The position numbers and the translations under genes were made by a program. A stretch of 64,000 nt of DNA, from positions 846,001-910,000 of the forward strand of contig CCMO02000001.1 in assembly GCA_000751295.2 (NCBI GenBank), written 5' to 3'. Each line of letters begins with the position of its first letter. Within the stretch, counting starts at the first letter, position 1. The DNA is from a bacterium YEK0313. GTDB taxonomy: Bacteria > Pseudomonadota > Alphaproteobacteria > Rhizobiales > Phreatobacteraceae. The notes beneath the pieces were generated by a model that saw nothing but the letters and a program-made list of their open reading frames with translations, had not been told where the DNA came from and made no database searches. Below, piece by piece: positions 36,301 through 45,220 of this stretch.

Positions 36301-39101
36301 CGAATTGTCGGAAAAATCGATCTGCTGCGCGACATGCAACGTGGTCGGCCGCGCAATGGCGAGCGTGCCTGCGGCCACCTGGATCGAACCGCTCAGCGCA
36401 TAGGCGCGCGCGACGGTGCCATCGCCGAACTGCAGGGTGCCGCCGGCAACCGTCGTCAGGCCGGTATGGCCGACGGTACCTGTCAGCATCAGCGTACCGG
36501 CGCCGGTCTTGGCAAGGCCCCCCGCGCCGGAGAGCGTGCCGGCATAGGATGCTGTCGCCGTCTCGTCGAAGGTGAGTGTCGCCCCGGTGCTGATCGCCGC
36601 ATTGCCGGCAAAACCTGCCGCGCTCGTGGCGAGCGTTCCCGCCTCGACCGACCAGTCGAGAGACGAGGTGCCGGCCAGCGTCAGGGTGCCCGCGCCGCGC
36701 TTGATCATCTGGCCACGCGTGCCGTTCCAGCCGCCGATGTCGCCGGCGAAGCTTCCCGACGCCGGCTGTTCGAACACCACCGTCCCGGCATTCTCGACCG
36801 TGCCTGAGATCGTCGACGCCGCGCCGACCAGCGTGCCGGCCTCCACCAGCGTGCCTTGATAGGCGCTGCCGCCGGCGCTGGTGAGCTGCAGCGTGCCGGC
36901 ACCGGCCTTGACCAGGATGCCCGGGCCCGACACCGCCCCCGACAAGGTCAGGGTCGTGGTCGCGGCGACCTCGAAACGTCCGGGACCGTTCAGCACGACC
37001 TGGCGTGGGGTCGCAAAGCTCCCCGTCGTCCTCAGCGTGCCGCCCGCGAAGGTCAGCGCGCCGGAGGATGATCCGAGATTGACGTCGGCCCCCACCTGCA
37101 GCCTGCCGCCGACGATCTCGGTGCCGCCGGCATAGCTATTGATTCCGGTCAGGACGGTGGTCCCTTCAAGCTGCCGGACGCCGCCCGCGCCGGTGATGGG
37201 GAGGCCGATGGAATAGGGCAGGTTGCTATGGTTGAAGACGAAGCGGCTGTCGCTGGAGGCGAGCGATACGCTCGCGGCGGCGAGCGAGCCGGCCGGCGCG
37301 GCGGCACTGCCTTCGGCCGCACCGATATTGATCCGGCCGACGCCACCGCCGGCGGAGCCGGCGACGACCGGGGCGACAGCCGATCTCGCCATCACCAGGC
37401 CGCCGTCGGAAATGGTCAGCGAGCCGGAGCCCCGGCTGCCGACGACGAGACTGTTCACGACCAAGGCCGACGTCGTTCCCGTCACCACGACGGCGGCGTC
37501 GCCGGCAATGCTGGCCTCATCTGTAGTTGTGCTGCCGAGCTTGCCCCCCGCCCGGATAATGAGCGTACCGGCATCGACGCGCACCGCTCCTAGGAAGCCC
37601 AAATCCGGATCGGGGTTGCTGCTGTCACCGGTCAGAACGAGGGTGCCAGGGCCTTCCTTGACGAAGGCGGCCTGCGGCGCGGACCCTCCCGTGAGCGTAC
37701 CGCTCAAGTTCAGCGTCGCGTCGGTCATGGTATGGATGCGGCCGCCATAGGAGTGGAACGAAACCGTTCTGCCGCTGGCAAAACTCGCGGACGCCTTCAG
37801 CACCGACGACAGGCCGCCGCCGGTCCCGCTGTCGTAAGGCGTCATGCTCACCAGCGCGACCGAACTGCTCGAATGGCCCAGATTGGCGTCCCGGCCGACG
37901 GTGAGCGTGCCCGCCCCGATGCGGGTCGTTCCCGTATAGCTGTTGTTCGCGGTGAGCCAGAGCTCGCCGTTGCCCGTCACATCGATGCCGCCGCCGCCGC
38001 TGATGACGTTCGGCAGCCTGACATCGGCGGCCTGGCTGATGGTGAGCATTCCGGAATCGATCAGGATGCCGCCATAGATGCCCGCCTCGTAGTTCGGCCC
38101 GCGCGGCACCAGGTGCAGCTCGCTGGAAAGGACGCCGCCGCCGGTGAAGTGGAGCGCATTGGCCTGCACGCCGTCGCCCGACAGCCCGCCGGTGACGCTG
38201 CCCGCGGCCAATATGGTGATCACGAAGCCCGCGCCGACAATGCCTTCGCCGCCGGCTCCGGCCGCACCGTCAGCGCCAGCAAGAACGCCCGTCCCCCCGC
38301 TCCGCCGGCGCCGCCGGCGATGCTCCCCTGGATGACCAGTTCCTTGCGCACGCTGGTGTCGGTGAGCAGCAGGCCGATGCCGCCGGTGCCGCCCGAGCCG
38401 CCGTAATCGTTATGGGAATCGCCACCTCTGCCGCCGGCACCACCGACAATATTGCCGATGATCGGGCCCAGCAGCCCGGTCCCCGTCACGACCGCTCCAT
38501 ATCCGCCGGCACCGCCACCGCCGCCGCCGCTGACAGATCCGCCGTCGACGCCCGGCAAACCTGGGTTACCGGTTGGGCTGCCGCCCGGAACAATGATATC
38601 GATCCAGCCATGGCTGCCGCCGCGGCCACCCCAGCCCGGATCGCCGGCCGCCGAGCCAGTGGCTCCCCTGCCGCCCGGCCCTCCCGTCGCTCCGGCGCCG
38701 CCGCCGCCGCCCCCACCGCCACCCACTGTGCCGGTGCCGTCGCCCCCCGTGCCGCCGATGCCTTCGGCGCTGTCCGCCCCGCCCGCGCCGCCGGTCCCGC
38801 CGGAGCCTCCCCCGCTCACATCGCCATTGCCGCCGCGCCCGCCGGCGGCAAGAGCCGGCGCCGCATATCCGCCGAGAAACGCGCCGAGCAGGGGAACCGC
38901 AAGGCCGCCGAGGGCGAGCGAACCGGCCAGCACGGAGGTCCGCAATGGCAGGCTGGCGCCGGCGAGCAGCACCGCGCGCAGGCGCGCTGCCTGCTGTCGA
39001 CCGTCGACTGGTGCGGATGGCCGGGCCCTGCCGTCGGCAGCGCCGGCAGATCGCGTGACATGCGGCACCGGCCGCGCCTTCGCCCGTGTCGTCGTGCCCA
39101 T
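33373..39101 (-). CDS. Autotransporter AT4, frame broken at a G6 tract (candidate phase-variable)
   Basis: Starts at 39101 (MGTTTRAKARPVPHV, same leader motif as AT3; signal core to PALAAGG near residue 88), followed by a Gly-rich passenger. The first frame stops at 38220 after 293 residues. The downstream frame is open from there to 33373, and its Gly-rich sequence extends upstream as GTGVLAGADGAAGAGG.... The two frames meet at six G (38293-38298, minus strand). Adding one G gives GGAGGTGVLAGADGAAG and a product of about 1909 residues. PATR motifs are spread through the passenger; the barrel (last about 275 residues, ending IRYQW) is close to AT3. Sequencing error is the main alternative. 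Confidence 0.82.
38293..38298 (-). repeat. Homopolymer G6 at the AT4 frame break
   Basis: Six C on the plus strand (six G in the gene), at the point where the signal-peptide frame must shift into the barrel frame. Seven G would restore one continuous Gly-rich frame. Confidence 0.6.
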
Positions 39102-39413
39102 GCCCTGCCCCCAGCGATGCACTCGCTCGGCTGCGCTGCCCGAGGCTGCGCCGCTGTTCTTCGACCGTCCAAGCCTAGAATATGCATCTCGTGTCATACA
39201 AGATGAGTCGTGAGTCTTGATCTACCTGTGCGTGCAGCACAGGCCGATCGATGTGACGCTGCGACACCCGCCAGCGAAACATTCGACGAAAATGATCGAG
39301 ATCTTGCCGCCCTCCTGTTGTTTGGGAGGTAATGGAAGACCATGATGAGACGACTTGCGGCGGATGCGAGACCACCGTCTCGGTCCGAGCGCGCCGTGCC
39401 ACCGATACTGGTA
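39102..39413. other. Intergenic region upstream of AT4
   Basis: 312 bases without a gene. The AT4 promoter must lie here on the minus strand; an AT-richer stretch at about 39175-39215 holds the small dyad CATCT (39185-39189)/AGATG (39201-39205). GATAC-TG-GTATC near 39404-39415 touches the stop of the lysR-type gene. No repeat or RNA gene seen. Confidence 0.5.
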
Positions 39414-40343
39414 TCAATCTTCTCCATCCATTTGGCCTTGCACGCATGCGGCGGCAACCTGGCGAAAGGCCTCGACGGCGGCGTTCGTCCTCTCCGCGTG
39501 GAAGCAGATCCGCAGCTCGTAATGCGGCATGACGGTCGTCACCGGCCGGTAGACGACATCGGCGGCCTGGATGGCCGTCACCCATTCCGGCACGAGCGTG
39601 ATGCCGAATCCCGCGGCGACCAGCGCCAGCAGCGTATGGACCTGGCGCGCCTCCTGCACGATGCGCGGCGCGAATCCCGCATCGGCGCAGGCGGAGAGGA
39701 CGATCTCGCCGAGCCGCGTCTGCAGCTGCGGCGGGAACAGCACGAAGGGCTCGTCCGCGAGCATGGCGAGGCTGAGCCGCGCGTGGTCGGACAGCCGGTG
39801 GCCCCGCGGCAGCGCCACCAGGAAGGGCGCCGCGACCAGCACCTCGGAGGCGATGGCGGGCGCCGCGCCGGCAGGCGCGGGCAAGGCGGCCGGCAAGGGC
39901 GCGGGAACCAGCGCGACATCGAGGCTGCCTTCGGCAAGGCCCGCGATCAGCGCGACGCGATCGGTCTGGTGCAGCCTCAGGGCGACACCGGGATAGCGCC
40001 CGTGGAAGGTCCGCAGGACGGTGCTGAGCCTCGACCAGACCGCATTGTCGACGAAACCGAATTCGAGCTGGCCGATCGCTCCGGTGCCCGCGGCCCGGGC
40101 CGCCCGCGTGGCGGCGGCCGCCTGCGCCAGGGTGCGCTGCGCCTCGGGCAGGAAGACCCGGCCGGCCTCGGTCAGGCTCACGCGATGCCGCGACCGGTCG
40201 AGCAGGCGGACGCCGACATCCGCCTCCAGCAGCCGGATATGCTGGCTGATGGCGGACTGGGCGATGTGCAGCTGCTCGGCGGCACGGCCGAAATGCAGCT
40301 CTTCGGCGACGCGGACGAAGGTGCGCAGGTGCCGCAGCTCCAT
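39414..40343 (-). CDS. LysR family regulator of the gentisate operon
   Basis: A 309-residue LTTR. The N-terminal HTH MELRHLRTFVRVAEELHFGRAAEQLHIAQSAISQHIRLLE is at about 1-40, and the LysR substrate domain follows. A perfect 21-bp dyad lies 18 bases upstream of its ATG, in the 141-base gap to the divergent gentisate dioxygenase gene, the classic arrangement for autoregulation and aromatic-acid-dependent activation. The ATG at 40343 is chosen over 40370 because LTTRs start at MELRHL. Inducer (gentisate, salicylate or 3-hydroxybenzoate) is inference. Confidence 0.88.
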   Translation of the reverse strand: MELRHLRTFVRVAEELHFGRAAEQLHIAQSAISQHIRLLEADVGVRLLDRSRHRVSLTEAGRVFLPEAQRTLAQAAAATRAARAAGTGAIGQLEFGFVDNAVWSRLSTVLRTFHGRYPGVALRLHQTDRVALIAGLAEGSLDVALVPAPLPAALPAPAGAAPAIASEVLVAAPFLVALPRGHRLSDHARLSLAMLADEPFVLFPPQLQTRLGEIVLSACADAGFAPRIVQEARQVHTLLALVAAGFGITLVPEWVTAIQAADVVYRPVTTVMPHYELRICFHAERTNAAVEAFRQVAAACVQGQMDGED

Positions 40344-40360
40344 CAGGAATCTCCTGATCG

Positions 40361-40381
40361 ATGATCTCAAATTGAGATCAT
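40361..40381. promoter_or_regulatory. LysR-type operator, perfect 21-bp dyad
   Basis: Ten-base arms ATGATCTCAA and TTGAGATCAT flank a single central A with no mismatch. The centre contains a T-N11-A LTTR box. It sits between the lysR-type gene and the gentisate operon. Confidence 0.7.
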
Positions 40382-40484
40382 AGAATTATGAATCGATATT
40401 GGACAGAGATAACGAGCGCGCCCTAGCGTTCCCTGGATCCGGCCGGACCGGCCGCCAAGAGGAACGCGACGCGAGGAGCGCGAC

Positions 40485-41531
40485 ATGACCGACAGCCTGG
40501 GGACCCTGGAAGAGCTGCCATCCGACTACCGCGCCGCCATGACGTCTGCCGGCGTCGCGCCGCTCTGGCCGTCGATGCGCGTCATGCTGCCCCATGGCGC
40601 GCCGGCTGCCGCGACGCAGGCGCACCATTGGGCCTTCGGCGCGCTGCGCCCGCTGCTGATCAGGGCCGGCGAACTGACGCCGGTGGAAAAGGCCGAGCGC
40701 CGCGTGCTCGTGCTCTGCGATCCCGGCCGCAACGGCGCCCTGCAGGCGACCGCCAGCATCTATTGCGGCCTGCAGCTGCTGCTGCCGGGCGAGAGCGCGC
40801 CGGCCCACCGGCACACGCCGAGCGCCGCCCGCATCGTGGTCGAGGGCGACGGCGCCTATACCATCGTCAATGGCGACAAATGCCGGATGGAACGGGGCGA
40901 CCTGATCCTCACCCCCGGCGGCATGTGGCACGACCACGGCCATGACGGCGACGGCCCGGTCATCTGGCTCGACGCGCTCGACCTGCCGGTGCTGGTCGGC
41001 CTCGAAGGTTCCTATGCCGAGGAAGGCCCGCTGCAGCCGGCGCGCAACCGGCCGGATGCCTCGGCGGTCGAATACAGCCAGCCGGGCCTGGTGCCGCACC
41101 GTCCTCCCGGCGCGCCGCGGCCGCGCTTTCCCATGCTGCGCTATCCCTGGCGCAACACCGAAAGCGCGCTCAGGTCGATCGCCGCCCATGCGGGCGAAAC
41201 CGACCTGGTGGCGCTCGACTACGTCAATCCGGAAACCGGCGACAGCTGCCTCAACGTCCTCGGCTTCACCGCGATGATGATCCGGCCGGGCGAGACCGTC
41301 CGGCTGCCGACGCGTTCAATCAGCTCGGTCTTCCACGTCGTCGGCGGAGCTGGCCGGGCAGCCGTCAACGGCGCCGGCTTCGCCTGGGCCGAGCACGACA
41401 GCTTTTCCGCGCCGGTCTTCTCGACGATCGATCTCTCCGCCGCGGGCCGGGAGCCGGCCTTCCTGATCCGCATCCATGACGGGCCGCTGCAGGAGAAGCT
41501 CGGCTACTACGAGGAGCGCGGCCGGGCATGA
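40485..41531 (+). CDS. Gentisate 1,2-dioxygenase
   Basis: A 348-residue bicupin ring-cleavage enzyme converting gentisate to maleylpyruvate. The N-terminal cupin has H108/H110 in SAPAHRHTPSAARIVVEG and H149-D-H-G-H in GGMWHDHGHDGDGPVIWLDALD, the gentisate dioxygenase signature for Fe(II). The second cupin is at about 250-320. First gene of a four-gene operon; its stop overlaps the next start by four bases. Confidence 0.9.
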   Translation: MTDSLGTLEELPSDYRAAMTSAGVAPLWPSMRVMLPHGAPAAATQAHHWAFGALRPLLIRAGELTPVEKAERRVLVLCDPGRNGALQATASIYCGLQLLLPGESAPAHRHTPSAARIVVEGDGAYTIVNGDKCRMERGDLILTPGGMWHDHGHDGDGPVIWLDALDLPVLVGLEGSYAEEGPLQPARNRPDASAVEYSQPGLVPHRPPGAPRPRFPMLRYPWRNTESALRSIAAHAGETDLVALDYVNPETGDSCLNVLGFTAMMIRPGETVRLPTRSISSVFHVVGGAGRAAVNGAGFAWAEHDSFSAPVFSTIDLSAAGREPAFLIRIHDGPLQEKLGYYEERGRA

Positions 41532-42235
41532 CCGACACTGCCGCCATCCGCTATCTGTTCCCGCCGGCACTGCCGGTCGCCATTCCCGTCGACGGCGACG
41601 ACCGGCGGCTGCCGGTCGGCCGGATCTTCTGCGTCGGCCGCAACTATGCCGACCACGCCAGGGAGATGGGGGTCGAGGTCGACCGCGAAGCCCCGTTCTA
41701 TTTCACCAAGCCGGCGGATGCGATCGTCCCGAGCGGCGCCGCCATTCCCTATCCGCCAGGAACGGCGAACTATCACTACGAAATGGAGCTCGTCGTCGCG
41801 ATCGGCGCGGCCGTCCACGACGTGCCCGTCGCGCAGGCGCTGCACGCCGTGCTCGGCTACGCGACCGGCCTCGACATGACGCGCCGGGACCTCCAGCTCG
41901 ACGCCCGGGCCAAGGGCCGGCCCTGGGATCTCGGCAAGGCCTTCGAGCAGTCCGCCGTCATCGGCGCCGTCAGGCGGCGCGAGGCCTTCGGAGCGATCGG
42001 CAGCCAGGCGATCCGGCTCACCGTCAACGGCGCGGTCCGGCAGGAGGCGCGGCTCTCCGACCTCGTCTGGAGCGTGCCGGAACTCGTCTCCCACCTCTCG
42101 CGCTACTATCACCTCGCGCCCGGTGACCTGATCTATACCGGCACCCCGGCGGGCGTCGGGGCGGTGGTGGCCGGCGACCGGCTGGACGGCACGATCGACG
42201 GCCTTGCGCCCGTGCGCCTGGCGATCGCGCCATGA
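41528..42235 (+). CDS. Fumarylacetoacetate hydrolase family protein, probable fumarylpyruvate hydrolase
   Basis: A 235-residue FAH-superfamily enzyme. Motifs seen: IFCVGRNYADHAREMG (about 35-50), the metal-binding YHYEMELVVAIG (about 80-90), and IYTGTPAGVGAV near the C-terminus. The short length fits fumarylpyruvate hydrolases (NagK type), which give fumarate and pyruvate, rather than the 400-residue tyrosine-pathway enzyme. It overlaps both neighbours by four bases. Confidence 0.85.
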   Translation: MTDTAAIRYLFPPALPVAIPVDGDDRRLPVGRIFCVGRNYADHAREMGVEVDREAPFYFTKPADAIVPSGAAIPYPPGTANYHYEMELVVAIGAAVHDVPVAQALHAVLGYATGLDMTRRDLQLDARAKGRPWDLGKAFEQSAVIGAVRRREAFGAIGSQAIRLTVNGAVRQEARLSDLVWSVPELVSHLSRYYHLAPGDLIYTGTPAGVGAVVAGDRLDGTIDGLAPVRLAIAP

Positions 42236-42936
42236 CCCGCCCTGCCCACGCGCCGGACGGCCCGGCCGCGCCCGCCGCGGCCGTCTCCAGCGTCACCTTC
42301 TACGGCTATTTCCGCAGCTCGGCCTCCTGGCGCTGCCGGATCGCCTTCAACCTGAAGGGCATCGCCCCGGAATTCGTCGGCGTGCACCTGCGCCGCGACG
42401 GCGGCGAGCACAAGAAGCCCGCCTATCGGGCGATCAATCCACAGCAGCTCGTGCCGGCGCTCGCCGTCGGATCGACGGTCCTCACCCAATCGCTCGCGAT
42501 CGTCGAGTGGCTCGAGGAAACCCTGCCCGATCCGCCCTTGCTGCCGGCCGAGCCGCTGCGCCGGGCTGCGGTGCGGGCCTTCGCCCATGCCATCGCCATG
42601 GACATCCATCCCTTGGGCAATCTCCGGGTGCTCAGCCATCTCGCCGGCACCGCCGGATGGGACGCGGCCGCAGTGCATGACTGGGCCAGGCACTGGATCA
42701 GCGAAGGGCTGGCGGCCTGCGAGCTGCTGCTGCAGGGCCATGGCGAACATCCCTATTGCTTCGGCGACAGGCCAGGGCTCGCCGATCTCTGCCTCGTGCC
42801 GCAGCTCGGCAATGCCCGCCGTTTCGGCGTGGACCTCGATGCCTTTCCGCGGCTCGCCGCCGTCGGCCGGCTGTGTGCCGGCCACCCGGCCTTCGCGGCG
42901 GCGCTGCCGGACCGGCAGAGCGATGCCGAGCCCTGA
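42232..42936 (+). CDS. Zeta-class glutathione transferase, maleylpyruvate isomerase
   Basis: A 234-residue GST. The zeta-class active-site signature FRSSASWRCRIAFNLKGI is at about 24-41, NPQQLVPAL and TQSLAIVEWLEE follow, and an all-helical C-terminal domain includes RPGLADLCLVPQL. Together with the flanking genes it most likely isomerises maleylpyruvate to fumarylpyruvate, using glutathione (NagL type). Maleylacetoacetate isomerase is the sequence-level alternative; the operon decides for gentisate. Confidence 0.85.
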   Translation: MTRPAHAPDGPAAPAAAVSSVTFYGYFRSSASWRCRIAFNLKGIAPEFVGVHLRRDGGEHKKPAYRAINPQQLVPALAVGSTVLTQSLAIVEWLEETLPDPPLLPAEPLRRAAVRAFAHAIAMDIHPLGNLRVLSHLAGTAGWDAAAVHDWARHWISEGLAACELLLQGHGEHPYCFGDRPGLADLCLVPQLGNARRFGVDLDAFPRLAAVGRLCAGHPAFAAALPDRQSDAEP

Positions 42937-42992
42937 AGGGCGCGGCCGGAAAACCAGAAACGACCAAACAACGACAGAGGGAGAAACCAACC

Positions 42993-44360
42993 ATGGCTGC
43001 GACATCGGCCGGGACGATCGACATCACCGCGGTGGTCGACCGCAACCCCATCGGCTCATTCCAGCGCCTCACCCTGGCGCTCTGCGGCCTCGTGCTGATC
43101 ATCGACGGCTTCGACGTCCAGGCGATCGGCTATGTCGCCCCCGCCATCGTCGCCGAATGGCAGGTCGGCAAGGGCGCGCTCAGCGTCCTGTTCACCGTCA
43201 GCGTCGCCGGCGCGATCATCGGGTCCCTGCTGCTCGGCATTCTCGCCGACCGCTGGGGCCGCCGCCCGGTGCTGATCGGCAGCACGCTGTTCTTCGGCCT
43301 CGGCATGCTCTCCACCGCCTGGGCCCGGTCCTTCGAGGAGCTGCAGTGGATCAGGCTGATCACCAATATCGGCCTCGGCGGCGTCATGGCCAATGCCATG
43401 GCGCTGGCTGGCGAATACAGCCCCGCCCGCTGGCGCGTGACGCTGATGATGCTGATCTCCTGCGGCTATACGTTCGGCGCCGCCATCGGCGGCCTGGTGG
43501 CGGCCGTGCTGATCCCGTCTTTCGGCTGGCGGTCGGTCTTCGTCTTCGGCGGCATCGCGCCGCTCGTCATCGCGGCCGCCATGCTCGTCTGGCTGCCGGA
43601 ATCGATGCAGCTGATCATCGCCCGCGGCTGGAGCACCCAGCGCATCGCCGGTTGGCTGAAGAGGATCGATCCGGCCGTCGAGGCCGGCCCGGCCACGCGC
43701 TATCACCGCCCCGATGTGACGAAGGGCCGGCTCGCCGACCTGTTCCGGGACGGCCGCGCGCCGATGACGCTGATCCTCTTCGCCATCTGCTTCATGAACC
43801 TGCTCGACCTCACCTTCCTGTCGAACTGGGTGCCGACGGTGCTGCGGGGCATGGACTTCTCGCAGACGAACGCAGTCCTCGCCGGCACCACGCTGCAGAT
43901 CGGCGGCACGATCGGCACGGTGGTGATGGGCATCCTCATCGACCGCCTCGGTTTCGCCCGCGTCCTGGTGCCGTGCTTCCTCGCCGCCGCGATCGGCATT
44001 GTGCTGCTCGGCAATCCCATGGGGTCGATCGCGATCGTCTTCGCCGCGGCCTTCGTCGCCGGCTTCGGCATCATCGGCGGCCAGCCGGCGGTGAATGCCT
44101 TCGCCGGAACCCGCTATCCGACGACGCTGCGCGCCACCGTGATCGGCTGGGGCCTCGGCATCGGCCGGCTCGGCGCGCTCTCCGGCCTGATGGGCAGCGG
44201 CGCGCTGATGGCCCAGCAATGGCCGATCGGCCTGATCTTCGTGCTGGTCGCGATCCCCGCCCTGATCTCGGCGATCCTGACCGCCGTCATCGTGGGTATC
44301 AAATGGACGCCGGAGAGCACGGCGCCGGACCTGGCCGCAACTGTTCCCGCGCGGAACTAG
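42993..44360 (+). CDS. MFS transporter, aromatic acid:H+ symporter (AAHS) family
   Basis: A 455-residue, 12-helix carrier. The AAHS hallmark LIIDGFDVQAIGYVAPAI is in helix 1 (about 31-48) and LADRWGRRPVLIG is in the loop 2-3 motif (about 83-95). GAGAAACCAACC precedes ATG 42993. Last gene of the gentisate operon, so it probably imports gentisate or a hydroxybenzoate precursor. A strong hairpin follows. Confidence 0.9.
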   Translation: MAATSAGTIDITAVVDRNPIGSFQRLTLALCGLVLIIDGFDVQAIGYVAPAIVAEWQVGKGALSVLFTVSVAGAIIGSLLLGILADRWGRRPVLIGSTLFFGLGMLSTAWARSFEELQWIRLITNIGLGGVMANAMALAGEYSPARWRVTLMMLISCGYTFGAAIGGLVAAVLIPSFGWRSVFVFGGIAPLVIAAAMLVWLPESMQLIIARGWSTQRIAGWLKRIDPAVEAGPATRYHRPDVTKGRLADLFRDGRAPMTLILFAICFMNLLDLTFLSNWVPTVLRGMDFSQTNAVLAGTTLQIGGTIGTVVMGILIDRLGFARVLVPCFLAAAIGIVLLGNPMGSIAIVFAAAFVAGFGIIGGQPAVNAFAGTRYPTTLRATVIGWGLGIGRLGALSGLMGSGALMAQQWPIGLIFVLVAIPALISAILTAVIVGIKWTPESTAPDLAATVPARN

Positions 44361-44363
44361 AGT

Positions 44364-44389
44364 TCGGCCGTCGGCGGCACGACGGCCGA
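44364..44389. terminator. Hairpin between convergent operons
   Basis: Ten-base perfect stem (TCGGCCGTCG / CGACGGCCGA) with a six-base loop, just after the transporter stop and before the convergent crotonase gene. No U-tract, so probably a Rho-assisted or transcript-stabilising structure. Confidence 0.45.
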
Positions 44390-44435
44390 CCCTGGGAGGC
44401 CCACGCCACGAGGCGCGGACACCTCAGCCAGCGAC

Positions 44436-45191
44436 CTATCGCCCATCCCGCCGCCGCAGGAAACCGGCAAGGCCGGCGCGGGCTTCGTCGGTGTTGATGG
44501 CGCTGCAGAAATTCTCGACCGCATAGCCGATCTCGCTGCGCGTGTCGGTCGCGCGCATGAAGGCATCGCGGGCGCGCTTCATGACGCCGGGCGGTTTGGC
44601 CGCGAAGATGCGGGCAAGGTCGAGCGCCGCCTCGACCACCTTGTCGTCGTCCACGACGCGGCTGACGAGGCCGAGCTCATAGGCCTCCTCGGCCGAGAAG
44701 GCGCGACCGGTGAACAGGAGGTCGAAAGCCCGGTGCCGGCCGACGATGCGCGGCAGGTGACCGAAATGAATGGCCGGGATCAGCCCGACATCGATCTCGG
44801 GATAACCGAATGTCGCGCTTTTTCCCGCGATCAGCACGTCGTTCGAGATCGCGAGCGTCATGCCGCCGGCACGCGCCGCCCCGGCGACCGCCGCGATCGA
44901 GGGCTTGCCGAGATGGTACTGCGCCTCCGAAAGCTCGACATAATGCTTGCGCAGCAGCGCATGGATGTCCTCGCCGCGGCCGCCGCTCAGAATGTTGATG
45001 TCGAGACCGGCGCTGAAGCGGCGCGGGATCGCGCTTTCGATGAGGACGACGCGCACATCGTCGTCGGCGCGCGCCGCACTGAGATGGCCGAGCAGCGTTT
45101 CGACCATGGGAAGGCTCAGGGCATTGGCCGGAGCATGGTTCAGAACGATTCGCGCGATGTGATCTTCGACGCGATAGTGGACAGGGGACAT
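44436..45191 (-). CDS. Enoyl-CoA hydratase/isomerase (crotonase) family protein
   Basis: A 251-residue crotonase-fold protein. CoA-binding and oxyanion segments are present (PRRFSAGLDINIL; AAVAGAARAGGMTLAISND), and FGYPEIDVGLIPA carries the second acidic residue. The usual first catalytic Glu (GGGxEL) is replaced: the phrase reads GGMTLAI. Simple hydration is therefore doubtful; isomerase or other crotonase chemistry is possible. Last gene of a CoA-transferase/Bug/crotonase operon. ATG 45191 is used; a GTG lies 9 bases upstream. Confidence 0.85.
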   Translation of the reverse strand: MSPVHYRVEDHIARIVLNHAPANALSLPMVETLLGHLSAARADDDVRVVLIESAIPRRFSAGLDINILSGGRGEDIHALLRKHYVELSEAQYHLGKPSIAAVAGAARAGGMTLAISNDVLIAGKSATFGYPEIDVGLIPAIHFGHLPRIVGRHRAFDLLFTGRAFSAEEAYELGLVSRVVDDDKVVEAALDLARIFAAKPPGVMKRARDAFMRATDTRSEIGYAVENFCSAINTDEARAGLAGFLRRRDGR

Positions 45192-45220
45192 TCGGATCAC
45201 CGTTCGCCGTTGGGGACAGG

